Shown in pieces: positions 10,312 to 22,420 of a DNA stretch of 64,000 nt; positions within the stretch are counted from its first letter, which is position 1; every line of letters starts with the position of its first letter. The translations under genes were made by a program, and so were the position numbers. Origin of the DNA: Mortierella alpina (lineage: Eukaryota; Mortierellomycota; Mortierellomycetes; Mortierellales; Mortierellaceae); assembly GCA_029449245.1 (NCBI GenBank), contig JANATF010000001.1, positions 2,790,001-2,854,000 of the forward strand. Direction: 5' to 3'. The notes under the pieces were generated by a model. That model worked only from the letters and a program-made list of their open reading frames with translations, had not been told where the DNA came from and ran no database searches.

Positions 10312-13300
10312 ATGACCGAATCCGCATCGCAGGTAAAAAAAAAAAAAAAAAAAAAAAGAGTTCAACCTGGTGTGGTTTAGCCTGAAGTCTATGTTCGCAC
10401 CGATAACGGGGCAGTGCTCCAACTACAAAGCCCAGCTGATGAGGATAGTGGAAAGAGTTTGATTCGTAATGGATGAAGCACATCATCACGACGAATTCAA
10501 AAAAAAGAACGTGTCCGTTGGAGGATGGTCTGCGGAGCGACCACTTTGAGCGAGGCTTTGCAACACGTTGACAGGCCTAGAAGCTAGTATCCGCCTCCGT
10601 GGAGCCTCCACACAGAATCAGACCTCACTGACACGTTTTATTTTTACTTTATCCACATATCTCCCTCTCCATACTCTTGTCTCCTGTGGCAGCAGCAACA
10701 TACCACACCCGCCCGACCAGAGAAGGTCGACAGCGTAGGCGCTGGCGAAAGGGATGGCAGGGCATTTCAGCAGGACCTACAGCAGCCCACATCCACCCAG
10801 CAACCGCCATTACCGTCTTCGCCGTCTGCGCCGTCTGCGCCCACCAGTCAACAGCAGCAGCAGTATTTGCAGGCCGGAGCTATTTCGCCCGGAGTTACAT
10901 TCTCGGACGACCAGTACGAGCTGTACGACTCTGACATGGAGCCAGAACTGGACCTTGGCCCCTCGCGAGAAACCCTGCATGAGGGCCAGATTCTCAAGTC
11001 CGGCTTCCTGCACAAGAAGGGCGAGCGTCTCAAGGTAGGAACAGGCTCAAGTGTGCTTGTCTAATCATACCCCGTCCACATCAGCACCAGTGGATATATC
11101 AACAGGATACACAACAACGTAGGACAACGCCTAAAGCATGGGCCTAGCGGAACAGGCTCGCTGATTACATGGGCTAGCATGAGTAGCTCTCCTACGATGG
11201 AGAGAACGAGTGAGAGAGAGGCACGAGAGCTCAGTTTTCAACAAGGCGAGCGATTACACTCTCCTGTACATCTACGGGTGTGAGGGGGAGGGCAGGCAGG
11301 AAAAAAGTGCTCTCTGCATCTGTTTTTGCTGTTATAATTATCGCCTGCAGATATTTTTACGCTGTCTAGCCCGCCTTCGATCATATCTCTCAAGTTTTCC
11401 CTTGCGGCGAGAGCACCAAACAACCCTTCATTCCTCCTTTGAGAGCCACACCCAGCTTTGCTCGTTCGTCTTGACCCCGCCACATTTCTGTCCCACCGAC
11501 TCAGTCACCTAGTCCTAACATAGCACAATCTTGGTATCACAAACCCGATAGATTTGGAAAAAGAAATGGTTTGTGCTCAGGACTTCCAAACTCGCTTACT
11601 ACAAGGACAGCAAGGAGTATGAGCTGCTCCGCATTATCGACATCAGGGACATCCACAAAGCAGCAGAGGTCGTTGTCAAAAACAGGACAGGTGTTTTTGT
11701 GATCCTGACGCCTCGAAGGACGTTCACAGTGCAGGCGGATAGTGTCGCAGAGATGGAGCAATGGATCTACGCCATCAACCAGGCCAAGGTCCAGCACGAC
11801 CTCACCTCCAGCTCCGACATTGATTCCTACTCTGGCTCCACTCCTCAGCTCGAGAACGTGAGCTCTTCAGCACCCTCGGGACTTTCTGCACCCAGTCGGC
11901 GGCCCGAATTAGTCAAGCAGGCGTCTGGCACACTGCTACCGCCCCGTAAACAACAACAGGCACCCAACCCACTTTCGCTCTCGGATCCAGGACTACTGGC
12001 AAGCGGTGAGAACGCTGCACGGTTCGGCGCGTACCCTCGGGTTCCGGAATCTAGGATCTCTGGATTGTCACTGGGCATTATGAGCCAGTCTGTAGGACAG
12101 TTGCCCTCATCCAGTTCACCGGCGAATGGCCCTCATCATAGCAGCAATGTCCAAATCAAGGCAGGAGGACCCGATACAGGACTGTCGCTAGTCACTTCTG
12201 GAGTCCAGGCCATTCGTGTTGGTGGCCCGCCTTCCTCTCCTCCTCGAGATGAATTGCCACCCAACTCATTCTCTTCTAGTTATTCATTCAACGCACCGGG
12301 CACGCCGAACTCACCAGGATATGGATCTGGGTGTGAGCAGTATGGTAGCCTTGGAGACTGCCCCAACGCATCATCAGAGGAAGAGGATGTTATCGACGAC
12401 CCTTCGGTGCTGGAGGCTGGACGAGTTGCAGCAGCGGCCAATGCACCGGGATCAGGGCTGGTGACAGGAGAGCAGTTGGAAAGCAAAGTGATACGACAGG
12501 GGTATCTTTTGAAACTTGGCAAGACTTACAAGGTGAGCCATCCCCATACACTCTACACGGAAAAAGAAAAAAGGAAAAAGGAAGCAGGAAACAGAACTGG
12601 GCTGACTGTCCTGTCCCTATTGTTTTACGTCTCTAGACATGGCGCAAGAAGTGGTTTGTTCTTCGGGGCGACAAATTGACATACTACAAGAACACTAAGG
12701 TAAGAGCGGATTGAATGTTGTAACATGCTATGTCTTTGTCCCGACCCCTAGTCCTCTCTTCATTGATTAACACACGCATCCTACGATCACTCATTGATTC
12801 ATTTCGTTGAAAAACGCATCAGGAATACCAACCTCACGGCATCATCCCACTCTCGACCATCATCGATTGCTTGCAAACGGACCCTGTCTCCAAACATAAG
12901 CAGTACTGTCTTCGTATTGTCACGTCCAAGAAGAGTTTTGTTTGCTGCGCTCCAGACGAGGATACGCTCCTCCGATGGCTTGACGCCCTGCACGTCGAAT
13001 GTGCACGAGTCGCCAAGGAAGCTCAACAGGAGGAAGACGACGACGATGCCGACGAAACCGCTCCCACGGCACCGGCCACCACAGTCCAAGCAGCAAAGAT
13101 CCATCTAATGAATGAGGAAGATAATAACCTCCTGGCCGATTCAAGGGCTATGGGCAGGACTGCTCATATGGATAGCAATGGAGGTGGTGGTGGCGGAGGA
13201 CTTCCACGCGCAGGATCGAGATCTGCGCTTATGACGGGTGGACACACTAGTATACCTGGATCTGCTACGGGCTTACTTTCCACATCCCCGATGCACATGC

Positions 13301-13368
13301 CGCTCTCTTCCTCCTCGTCCTCGTTTGCAACGTCGCCATCTCGACCTACAGTTACATTTAGCGCCTAA
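10312..13368 (+). CDS. Tandem pleckstrin-homology domain protein
   Basis: Five exons (10312..10332, 10693..11034, 11552..12532, 12637..12699, 12823..13368) give 650 residues, all joins in phase 0. Exon 1 encodes only seven residues (MTESASQ) and its donor is followed at once by a 23-base A run. The first PH domain starts at about residue 100 with ILKSGFLHKKGERLK and continues IWKKKWFVLRTSKLAYYKD, ending near MEQWIYAINQAK. The second starts VIRQGYLLKLGKTYK, continues TWRKKWFVLRGDKLTYYKN and EYQPHGIIPL, and ends LLRWLDALHVE; it is split by two introns. A Ser/Pro/Gly linker of about 250 residues separates them. Paired PH domains occur in pleckstrin, TAPP and yeast Opy1, which bind phosphoinositides at the plasma membrane. 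The same role is inferred here. Confidence 0.88.
10335..10357 (+). repeat. 23-base A homopolymer inside intron 1
   Basis: An uninterrupted run of 23 A begins two bases after the GT donor of intron 1 of the tandem-PH gene. Such a tract is likely length-polymorphic. Confidence 0.95.
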
Positions 13369-13879
13369 TAATGAGTCGTTTCTTCTTTCTCTCACGAAAC
13401 GCAAACAACAACAACACGCCCACGCACAAAAAAAGAAGCATACATTCGCACCTTACCCATCGTCCACTATTCTTTCGTATCATCATTATCTGTTTGTAAA
13501 GTTATATTTATTTTCAATACAAAGTATTAAACTGAAAAAAGAAAAAGAAAAAAAAGGAAAGGAAAGAAAATGCTAGGGTTGAGATGGTTGGAAAGAGAGG
13601 AGCGGAGAGGGGGGAGGGGTAGTGGTGTTGATAAAGCGCTATGAAAACCTTGGACGGACGAAAGAAATTCTACAGCGATTATGTTTGAACCGACTACGGC
13701 CTACATAAATACAAGTTTTGTATCTGACAAAATACAGCGAAAAAGAAAGGGAGAACAAACACGAAAACAAGTTACAGGAAGGACGGGGGGGAGGGGGGAG
13801 GATAGTCATGACTATCAACTTATCAGCAAACCCCAGAAAAAGAAACAGCAAGCAAAAAAGCGAGCTACAGCCTATTTGT
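13369..13879. other. Convergent 3' intergenic region
   Basis: This lies between the stop codons of the tandem-PH gene and the Sfp1-like gene. It is A-rich with GGGGAGGGG-type tracts around 13610 and 13790. No gene is seen. Confidence 0.6.
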
Positions 13880-16218
13880 CTACATAGGCACCGATCGCTG
13901 GTGAAGATGATGATGTTGCTGCTGCTGCTGTTGTTGTTGTTGGTGCTGCTGGTGTTGTAACTGCTGAAGCTGCTGGCGCTGCTGCTCCACCGTCACCGCT
14001 GCAAGAGCCGCTGTTAGCGTCGAGACCTGCGAGATGCCCGTAGGAGACTTGGGCGCACCCGCAGATCCGTGGGTGGGCGAGAGCGACGACGGCGTGACAA
14101 GTCCCGTGGCAAGGGCCGTCTGAATCGAGAGCGGATTCAGTCCTGGAAGCGTAGCACGGCTGAGCACAGGCGAGGTCATGGGTGTCACATCCGTGGAGAA
14201 TACATTGTTATCGCCACCACGATAAGCAGACAAGTTGCTGCGCGCAAGCATACCCGCGTTAGCACCAACGCCACCATTGATCGGTCGAAGGGCTGGGCTA
14301 GCATTGGGACTGGAATCAGGTGTATGGTCCGTGGGAGGTGTGGTCCGGCTAATGCTGTTATGGTTGCTGACGTTGTTGTTATGGATCGCGCTGCTGTTGT
14401 TGGCGGCCGAGGCCGTGATGGCATTGATAGCCTGCATCATCATGGGCGAAGCCTCGACGGCAGACAAGGCTGCTGCGAGTGTAAGGGCCGCCTGAGGGTT
14501 GTTGGCAAAAGCTCCGTTCAAGAGCAAAGGGTGGCTGGTCAATCCCGATTGATGTGCCCGCAGAGCAGCGGTCAAGTTTGGATGAGAGTGCTCAATGTGA
14601 TACTTGAGGCCGTTGAGATTCTTGTAACGCTTGCCGCACTCGAGAAAAGTGCACACATATGGCTTTGAGTCGGGTCCGTCCGCGTCACTCAGGCCCGAAG
14701 CTGAGCAATGGCCATGCTGGTTGTGATATTTCAACCCGTTGGGGTTCTTGTAGGCCTTGTCGCAGCCGTTCACCATACAGCGATATGGCTTGTCTACACC
14801 CGTGGATCCCGATTTACTGATGCTCTCCATGATGCTAACAAGTTCCTCGCGCTTCCTGACCAGATCCTCGGCTGCCAAGAGGTAAGCGGCCGAACCCACT
14901 TCGCCGACATCGGGCAAGAGCCCTTGTTGTATAGCCTGCTCCAAATATCCAGTGACCGAGTTCAAAAGCTCCTCCTGAGACTTTGCGCTCGCTCCAGTGA
15001 ATGACGACTCGCCTGACTTTTCGTGCGCACTGTTTCGAGAGTTCAGAATCGCAGCGGCAGTGACTGCAGCTGCGGAATTGGCACTGGGTTTGATGGAGGA
15101 AGACGAGGCGCCAGCGGTAGTAGCAGTCGTGGTCGGAAAATTGGAGATCTTCTTGGCCATTGGACTGTGGGTATCAAACGAGGTCGAGTATGCAGAGAGA
15201 TCCCTCTTTTTGCTGGCCTTTGAAAATTCTGCTTGGGCAGCAGTTCTAAGGATTGAGTTTGGGAAAGCAGAGACAACGTCCTCTGGTGCAAGGCTAGGAT
15301 CTTCCGAGTAAATGTCCGACAAGGAGACGCCGTTGGATTTTTTCCGAGCATTCAAGAACGAGAGGGGCGTCAGCTTTTGCTGATGTTGCTGCTGCTGTTG
15401 CTGGCTTGCAGTGAGAGCTGCAACCGTAGCCGCAGCCGCAGCATTGCCCGCAGATGTCGACGAGGATCCTTTCATGTAGTTGTTGGGGTGGCGACCTGTG
15501 CGCGGGCTAGTAGGTGTCGACTCTGAGCTCGTTGACCAACCATCGTCGTCGACGAATCCTGCGGGCACCGGATGGCCGTTATCATCGTCCTCCTCGAACC
15601 GCACGTGGGACTCTTCATAGTGCTGCAGAAGCGCATGCAGGTCGCCCAGCGTTAAACCGCAGCAAGAGAAGTTGGAGCAGTAATTGGCCTCGAGATCGCG
15701 CTGATAGACATCGCCTCGTCTTGGCGATGAACTGTAGTCGTGGATGACGGTGCTAGATAATGTAAGCAAGGATCGATCAATTGAGTGAACACAAAAAACC
15801 ACAAAAATAGTAGAAGCATATGCTTGTGTCTTTGTCACTGCTTAATAATGCAGGCCTTCGCACCGACTTACTCAGAGTGTTGCGGCGACTGGCTGTAGGG
15901 AAATGGAGCAAAGAACGACGGCCGCCTCAGCTGTGCAGAGTGGAAGGACCCGACCGACAGGACCAACGACGGTCTCCGCAAAGCGGTGGCAGCAGCGAGA
16001 GCCTCGGCGCTGAAGGGCGACGACGAGATGAACGAGTTGGCAGCAGAGTGTGGAGTGTGGTTCAGCAGGCCTGAGGTGCCAGCAGCAGCTGCGGATGGTT
16101 GGGCTGCGGCCAGTGGTGGAGGAGGCGCGGCTGCTGTGCTATGGTGTTGTTGCTGAGGTCTGTTGGAGGAGGCAGCGGCCGAGATGTTGATGCTCGGCGT
16201 GGGAATGGTAGCGGGCAT
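13880..16218 (-). CDS. SFP1: Sfp1-like C2H2 zinc-finger transcription regulator
   Basis: Exons 16218..15872 and 15752..13880 join in phase 2 (donor GTAAGT, acceptor CTAG) and give 739 residues from ATG 16218. Features in order: an Ala/Pro/Ser-rich N-terminus; an N-terminal C2H2-like finger around NYCSNFSCCGLTLGDLHALL with QHYEESH; a long Ser/Ala-rich linker; and two paired fingers YRCMVNGCDKAYKNPNGLKY(H) and YVCTFLECGKRYKNLNGLKY(H) separated by a 14-residue spacer. This split arrangement, with the CDKAYKNxNGLKYH signature, is characteristic of the Sfp1/JAZF1 group. In yeast Sfp1 drives ribosomal-protein and ribosome-biogenesis genes downstream of TOR. The C-terminus is an Ala/Ser/Asn region ending in a Gln/His-rich tract (about residues 705-732) encoded by CAG/CAA repeats. 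The regulatory role is inferred from the family. Confidence 0.87.
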
Positions 16219-17512
16219 GGATGCAGGCTGTGGCAGGATGGGACAGGCCGGCAGAGGCAAGGTGTAGGGAGAGCAGCGACAGCAAGAGCAAGGAGAGTAG
16301 AGGCACAGAACACGGAATCAAAGAGGGCAAGGAATCACACAAGACAAGGCGCTGGTGGATGGAGACAGACAGACGACAGGCAGAAAGAGCGGGAAACTCG
16401 GAAAGGGTGTTGGGGGAAGGAAGCTTGGGACTGGTTGTCAAGAGGGTCAAAAATAGCCGCGGACAAGGAAGAGTGACAAGACGAGCGACAAGGGAGAGCG
16501 ACAGGAAGTGTGACAAGAAATGTGACAGTAGAAACGAGGCTGATGGGCTGATGGGCACGATGAACAGGGGGGGCGGGGGCGTGGGGACAGAATCAGAACG
16601 AGGGAGAGAGAGTGCGAGAGGACAAGAGCACAAGAACAAGAGGAGAACAACGCTCACGAGGATGGATGAGGCGAATGAATGGTGTGCATGACAAACAAAC
16701 ACTGAGCGCATCTGCTCGTTTTGGCCGCTGCTCGCTTTCACCTCCAGTCAAGGGAGGACACGCGCTGATTGGGTGTGTGCCACCGGCCGGCAATATATTA
16801 GATTCTGTCCACGTCCTCTCGCCCTTTCAAGCCCAGCAATAGCACTCGGCACCCCTCGGGGCCACCACGCACCACAGTCTGGAGGCAAGACGACGTGGTG
16901 TCGTGGTACTGCACTCTCTCTCCCTCTTCTCTCTGGCGGCTGTATCATGCGGGCACGGAGAGGAACGACCTTCCTGGCTGGTTAGGAATACATCCTCGTC
17001 TATTTACAACCACCCGATGCATGCAGCATGCACGCCGCTCGACTGCAAACTGCAGGGTCCATCATCATCATCGTCATCATCATCATGCTGCTGAGCAATG
17101 CCACATCAGCACAGCACGCCAGATGATAAGCAATAGGACAGCATGGCCTTGAGCTCTGTCCCTGCAGGATGGAAACGGCTGATAGTTGCATCCAACAGCT
17201 CACAGAGACACCAGTGGAACTGTTTGCAGATCTCAATTCGCGCGTGGCACTTTTGGCGTATTCCGTGTCCGCGCTGGGTGCCTCTGTCCGCCTGACGAAC
17301 GCTTTTCACAGCACGAGCACCGTTATATACAGCCAAGTTGCCGTTGAAGTGGAATCGAATCTGCAAGACTCAAGCAAACAATCCGGATATCAGTGAGGAA
17401 CGTCATCTCCAGACACATCCTCAATCCACGAACTGTTTCATTCTCCCATACTCTATCACTTCACTCTCCGCAAGCACACACGCGCACACCCTTTCCCTCT
17501 CCTTCTCTCTCG

Positions 17513-17543
<31 letters not shown>

Positions 17544-17602
17544 GCTGCACTGCTCTTTATCTCTTTAAGAAGATAGAGTTTTTACTCGTATAGCTTTCGA
17601 TC
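16219..17602. promoter_or_regulatory. Divergent upstream region, Sfp1-like / disordered protein
   Basis: About 1.4 kb separates two divergent starts. The left part (16260-16700) is GA-rich on the plus strand, as expected of the Sfp1 leader. A TATA-like CAATATATTAG lies at about 16791. ATCATC repeats lie at 17063-17082. A TATATA string is at 17324-17329, and a CT-dinucleotide run at 17520-17541 precedes the next ATG. No gene or RNA is recognised. Confidence 0.5.
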
Positions 17603-20496
17603 ATGCTGAAGCGAAGGAATACAATCCACCCTCTCCAGCAGTACCTTCCCCTTGTGACGGAGCAAGAACCTTATGCATTCAAACCCTCGCCGCTTAAAGC
17701 CTCGTCAAAAACAACAAACCCCTTCTTGAGCTCCTCATGCGACGATGATCTGTCGTCGACCGTTCGTACTCCCTTGCCCCTTCCTCACACGTGGCATCCC
17801 GAAGCCTATTCTGAGGACTATGATACAACAGCCTCGTACGGGACGCACAAAAGCCCCGTTCACTCCTTCTTCAATACAGACCCGTTCCTTCACTCGGAAG
17901 TAACAACCAACGATGAGAACGAGACCACACGTTTGCTCATCATCAACAACAACTACCCTAGTCAAGGAGAGAAGAATCTCAAACAGAAATACAGAAGTAT
18001 ACCCACATCTTTTACAAAGCTTCATCGTCGTCTCAGCAGCAGCAGCAGTCATAATTACTCTCCGCTGCAGCAGCACCAGCACCAGCAGCATCTGCATGAT
18101 GATCATCCAGAGCACGAACGCTCTCGCGGGCTATCACTCGATCTGTTCAAGGCACCTTTCAACTGGAGCCGACGTCGCCGAGCTACATGTGCAGCATCCG
18201 ACTTGAGAAGGGTCCTCACGTTCCGTCCACAGGTGGTGATCATGGACAATCTTGAGCCGGAAGAGAGCTACGTAAGCAAAGTGGAAGACTTTCCATCGAG
18301 CTGCAAGGATCCGGGTTCGGACCTCTACTCGGAACGTGAGGGGATCCATACAGCATATGCCAATGAGATCCTGAAGAGCTCCAAATACCACCCTGACGAA
18401 AATGCTCAGGAAGAGGAGGCAGGAGAGAATAAGGCGCTGAATCAAACAGGTCCGCCGCCCGCAAGGCGCGTGCTATGGCAGCAGGGAACAACTTTGGATC
18501 AAGGCATTCACATGAAGTCAGATATGGACTTAACCTGGAGACAACACGGTCCACAACAGCTTCAGAACGATGGCTCTGTCGAGGCGACCGACAAGGTGTT
18601 GCGCAGACGCCATAGTGTATTCTCGGATTCGTTTATGGACGAAAGACCTTGGAAGCAAGAGGTGAAGCAGGGACATGACGAAGAGCAACACTCCGATTAC
18701 AAGGTAAAATCATAACTTGTTGTATGGAGCAACGCGTCAAGAATAGAAAGGAAGGCAAAAGCAAAGGCAAAGGCAAAGGGAACCCCGCGCAGCACGAATG
18801 AGATTCTCACACAGGTTGCATATTATTTTTTTCGAATCCTATGCAGCACCCAACACCACGGGTATCCTCGATGGTAAGGTCCAGAACCGATACTGTGCTG
18901 GATCAACCTCAGGACCAGGATCTGCATCAGCACCGCCGACACAGCTCTGCCAATTACCACTATCGACTTTTGCCAAGTGAGCAACTGCCACCGCCATCAT
19001 CATCACCACCATTATCCACATGCCAACGTAGGCACACCGTCGTTGGTGGTAGTTTGTTCCAGCAGCCTTCGCCAATCCGTTCCTCGTTGGAAAATCGAGA
19101 CATTCCCACCAAAATCGAGTCTCCATTCCCCACAGAGAACGCAGTATTCGTCTCTCAGGACGCACCAGGAGACTATAAGGACGCACCAGGAGACTATAAG
19201 GACGAGAATCAGGATCATTCCAGGACACCTAATGATTCAACGCAAGATCAACCGTATGAACGGCGACCTTGGCAACTCGCCTCGAGACCGGCTATTGCAA
19301 GGAGAGAATCGCAATCCTATGCGGACGACTTTCTGAAGGAAAGCGAGCGATGGAGACTGAATCCGTGGGTCACCAACACGTTTTCGTATGGACACGCCTA
19401 CTCGAACTCGTGTCCCAGTCCTAGGGATCCCCGACCCCAGCTCAGGATCTTTCCGCATGAGAAACGGCCGTTTTACTCTGAAAGGAACGGATTTCACACT
19501 CAGCCCTATGGATATGAAGAGAGTGATGAGCATGAGGACGACAACGATGATGATAATGATACCGAAAATGATGATGAAAAGGGCCGAGATGATGATGACG
19601 ATAATTATAATGAGGGCAGCGGAGCCAAGATGGAGGGGACCCTAACATCTTGCGGCACGACCGGCACCGCTAACCACTATCCAACATTACAGGAGCGGCA
19701 CAATGGACCAACTCACCATGAAGGCCACGAAAGCCAAGCCAACACAGACCGCTACTATTATGAAGCGATGCGATGGCAGGAAGGGGTTGCCGAAGCCCAC
19801 CATAAGGGGCAACAACAACAACGACGACAGCAGCAGCAGGTGACTATGGACCATTTTGACTACCGGGAACGGTCATCATTACTGTCAGCGAGTCCCCCTC
19901 CTCCACCTCGCGAGTCTCAAGGAGGCTTAACCCGTAGAGCGAGTGTCGTCAAGGCCAAGTTCTACAAACTGCTGCATCACAGTAGTCATCAGCAAAGCAA
20001 CAGCCTTCTACAAGGCGCACGAGATGTAGATGTCGGTAATCAAGACGTCAATGCGAGCGATGATGTTGAAGTTAAAGAAGAAGAAGTCAGCGGCAAGGAC
20101 CTTCAATACCACCACGACAACAACAACAACTACAGCAGCAACGACAATGGTGCTGCGGATGGAGAAATTCATTGCAGAGGAGGAGGGGGAGGAGTGAAAG
20201 GAGGAGGAGGCTTCAACAGTTCCAGCTCTACCTATTCGTTCACGTCCTCGTTTCGAGCTCGCGTTCGCCTCACGAGGAGCAAGAGCGTCTTGCGACAGGT
20301 GAAGCAACGACTGAACGCAGCGGCTCGCTCTATGATCTCGGAAGCTAACAAGGCTGCCAACCATGTGGGTCCACTTTTAAGGAGCAATAGTTTGGCCAGG
20401 TACTATCGCGAACAGACGCGCGTTGACTCTGAGGAGGAGGAGGAGGAGGAGGAGGAGGACGAGTATGAGAAGGAGACGCATCTGAGGAGACGCTGA
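17603..20496 (+). CDS. Large disordered protein with basic C-terminal segment
   Basis: Exons 17603..18703 and 18847..20496 join in phase 0 across a 143-base intron and give 916 residues. I recognise no enzyme or binding domain. The sequence is hydrophilic: Asp/Asn-rich acidic tracts around 19530-19610, poly-Gln around 19810, poly-Gly at about 20180, and a C-terminal Glu run. Recurrent short basic/Ser motifs (KLHRRLSSSSS, RRASVVKAKFYKLLHHSS, RLTRSKSVLRQVKQRLN) look like kinase-target or membrane-contact patches. The segment of about 60 residues from TSSFRARVRLTRSKS to LLRSNSLARYY is the best candidate for a conserved helix. A seven-residue unit (DAPGDYK) is perfectly duplicated at 19159-19200. 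Function unknown. Confidence 0.68.
19159..19200 (+). repeat. Perfect 21-base tandem duplication in coding sequence
   Basis: The 21-base unit GACGCACCAGGAGACTATAA(G) occurs twice back to back, duplicating DAPGDYK in frame in the disordered protein. Confidence 0.95.
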
Positions 20497-21453
20497 CTAG
20501 CACGACGATAAGGGCATGTTGAAAAGTAGATGTTCATCGCAAAGGCCATGAGAGGATTTTCTTTTCGTTTTTCTAGATTATAATTTTTTTTTTCTCCAGT
20601 AAAAAGATACAGCTATCAACCCCCCCCCCCCCTTTCCCCCATTTATTCTAAAACGCGTTGTGCATTGGGAAACTGCATGGTCAGCACAGGAAAGAGTCCG
20701 AGATGAACGTGCAGAATATCGAGATCAACGTGCAGAATCTTTGTCAAGAATGGAGATTTTTGAGCTCGTGGGTCAGATCTTTTGACGCGTCGCTGAATTG
20801 CTTTTGATGTCTCACTCCCTTCGAGTTCGCGTCCAACTGTACAGCAGGGTGAAAAAGAAAAAAAAAAGGCAGATGGTCAGGTCTCCTCGGCCCATGCGAG
20901 GTCCCTGACTTTTCTTTGCTCTTTGTAGTCTGTGATCCTAGTGTGAACGATGGGATTGAACGGCGTAAAAGGAATAAAGGAGGGTCCCCGCGCGTAGGGC
21001 GTACAAGGGCAAAAGAAAAAGAAAATAGATAAACAAAACGTGCGTAAGCTACACGAGGTCATCTGGACAATACAAAACACTTCCAGTCCATGTGCTCGTT
21101 TTATGGAAGAGTGGATCTGCCATGCACACAGGTAAGCTGTTTTGTGGAGTAAGATGGTCCTTCATAAGTAAGCGTAGTTTACACATAGATTTATTGGTTT
21201 TTTTTTGATGGGCCTAGCCACGCTTGCTCATCGTTCAAGCGAAAACAAAAAGCTGTGAACAAAATATTGGACAACGAAGGGGCGATAACGGTGAAAGGGA
21301 GAAGGAATGAGATATTCTGGCGCGCACAATGTTGTCTTGGATATATATGTACAAAAGGTATTAGAAAAGACAACGACCAAAAGAGCGAGAACACAACTGA
21401 TATACTAGAGCAGTTTTTGGATTATGGAAGAAGAGGCAAGCTTCTCGCTCGGC
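20497..21453. other. Convergent intergenic region
   Basis: This lies between two convergent stop codons. It holds T-rich and A-rich 3'-UTR-like sequence, a 13-base C run at 20620-20632 and no supported gene. Confidence 0.6.
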
Positions 21454-22240
21454 TTAGTGCTTCAAGAAGCGTGCCTCGCCGTGGTCAACATCGCGGTAGG
21501 CGTGAATAGGTGCCTTGTCCTGCTTAAGGACGCTTTGGGATTCGACCATGCGAATGGCATCGGAGGCATACTGGCTCAAACCAGATGTCTTGTACTCGGC
21601 CTGCAATACAAGGAATGAAAGAGAAGTTACATATGTTAGACCATGCATTTCACTTGCACGCGAGAGGGAGCGGTCTGACTCCTTCATTTGTTCTTTTCCA
21701 TAGACACCGACGCTCGCACCAGGAAAAAGACTGAATAAAAGTCAAAGTCACATTGAAAGGGGGATGAAAGGGAGAGCGAGGAGGCAAGGCCAGGATAGTA
21801 AAGAAAATAGAACATGTCAAAGAGATTGCTGTCCCCCCTTCCACCATCAACACCACACGAACAACGAGCAGCAGGGGACATGTGCTCAAGAGGACCTGCA
21901 CACCTGCGTATGCACCTCGCCCTTATCGAGGACAAGCAGGGAACAGGGGCCAATCTGATCTGCTCAAGAACGACCTCCAGGTCTGAATACATGAGATGCC
22001 GCCCTCCCTCACCCCACTTTGACCAAATACTGGGTCAAAAAAAATCCCTCAGTGATTCTTTACCTCAGGGGAAAGGTTCTTGGCAGACTGCTCGAGCTTG
22101 TCGGCGGTCATCTTGGCATTATCGGCCCAAGCGCTTGAGGAATAGGCGGACGGATGGCTGTTGGTAAAGGCGACCATGGGGATGCGGGCCATGGAAACAC
22201 GGGGGAGACCCTTGGAGATGGAGCGGATGGCGACGGACAT
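21454..22240 (-). CDS. Small, possibly mitochondrial protein of unknown function
   Basis: Exons 22240..22064 and 21600..21454 join in phase 0 across a 463-base intron (donor GTAAAG, acceptor TTGCAG) and give 107 residues. The N-terminus MSVAIRSISKGLPRVSMARI has Arg/Lys/Ser and no acidic residues, fitting an amphipathic mitochondrial targeting helix. The rest (WADNAKMTADKLEQSAKNLS, YKTSGLSQYASDAIRMVES) is helical and soluble, ending HGEARFLKH. I do not recognise a family. The clean phase-0 join and upstream TATA element support it as a real expressed gene. The mitochondrial location is inference. Confidence 0.68.
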
Positions 22241-22318
22241 TTTTTTGCGGGCGTGTGGGGTCTAGAGATTTAGATTTGATTTGTTGGGCTTGAGGAGAGA
22301 GTCAAGAGCTTAAAGATC

Positions 22319-22365
22319 GAGAGTGAGAGTGAGAGTGAGAGTGAGAGTAAGAGTGAGAGTGAGAA
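22319..22365 (+). repeat. GAGAGT hexamer microsatellite
   Basis: About seven copies of GAGAGT/GAGTGA with one GAGTAA interruption lie in the leader of the 107-residue gene. Confidence 0.85.
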
Positions 22366-22408
22366 AAGAAAAAAAAAAAGGGAAACGAGGAGAGAGTGGA
22401 GGGGAAGT

Positions 22409-22420
22409 CTTTTATATCAG
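22409..22420 (-). promoter_or_regulatory. TATA-like element of the 107-residue gene
   Basis: On the minus strand it reads CTGATATAAAAG, about 170 bases upstream of ATG 22240. The call rests on position and sequence only. Confidence 0.4.

Noticed and set aside
9772-10315. Two long plus-strand open frames of 150-175 residues
   Set aside because: They are translations of a CT-rich leader, full of Ser/Leu/Phe runs, and overlap the promoter of the tandem-PH gene.
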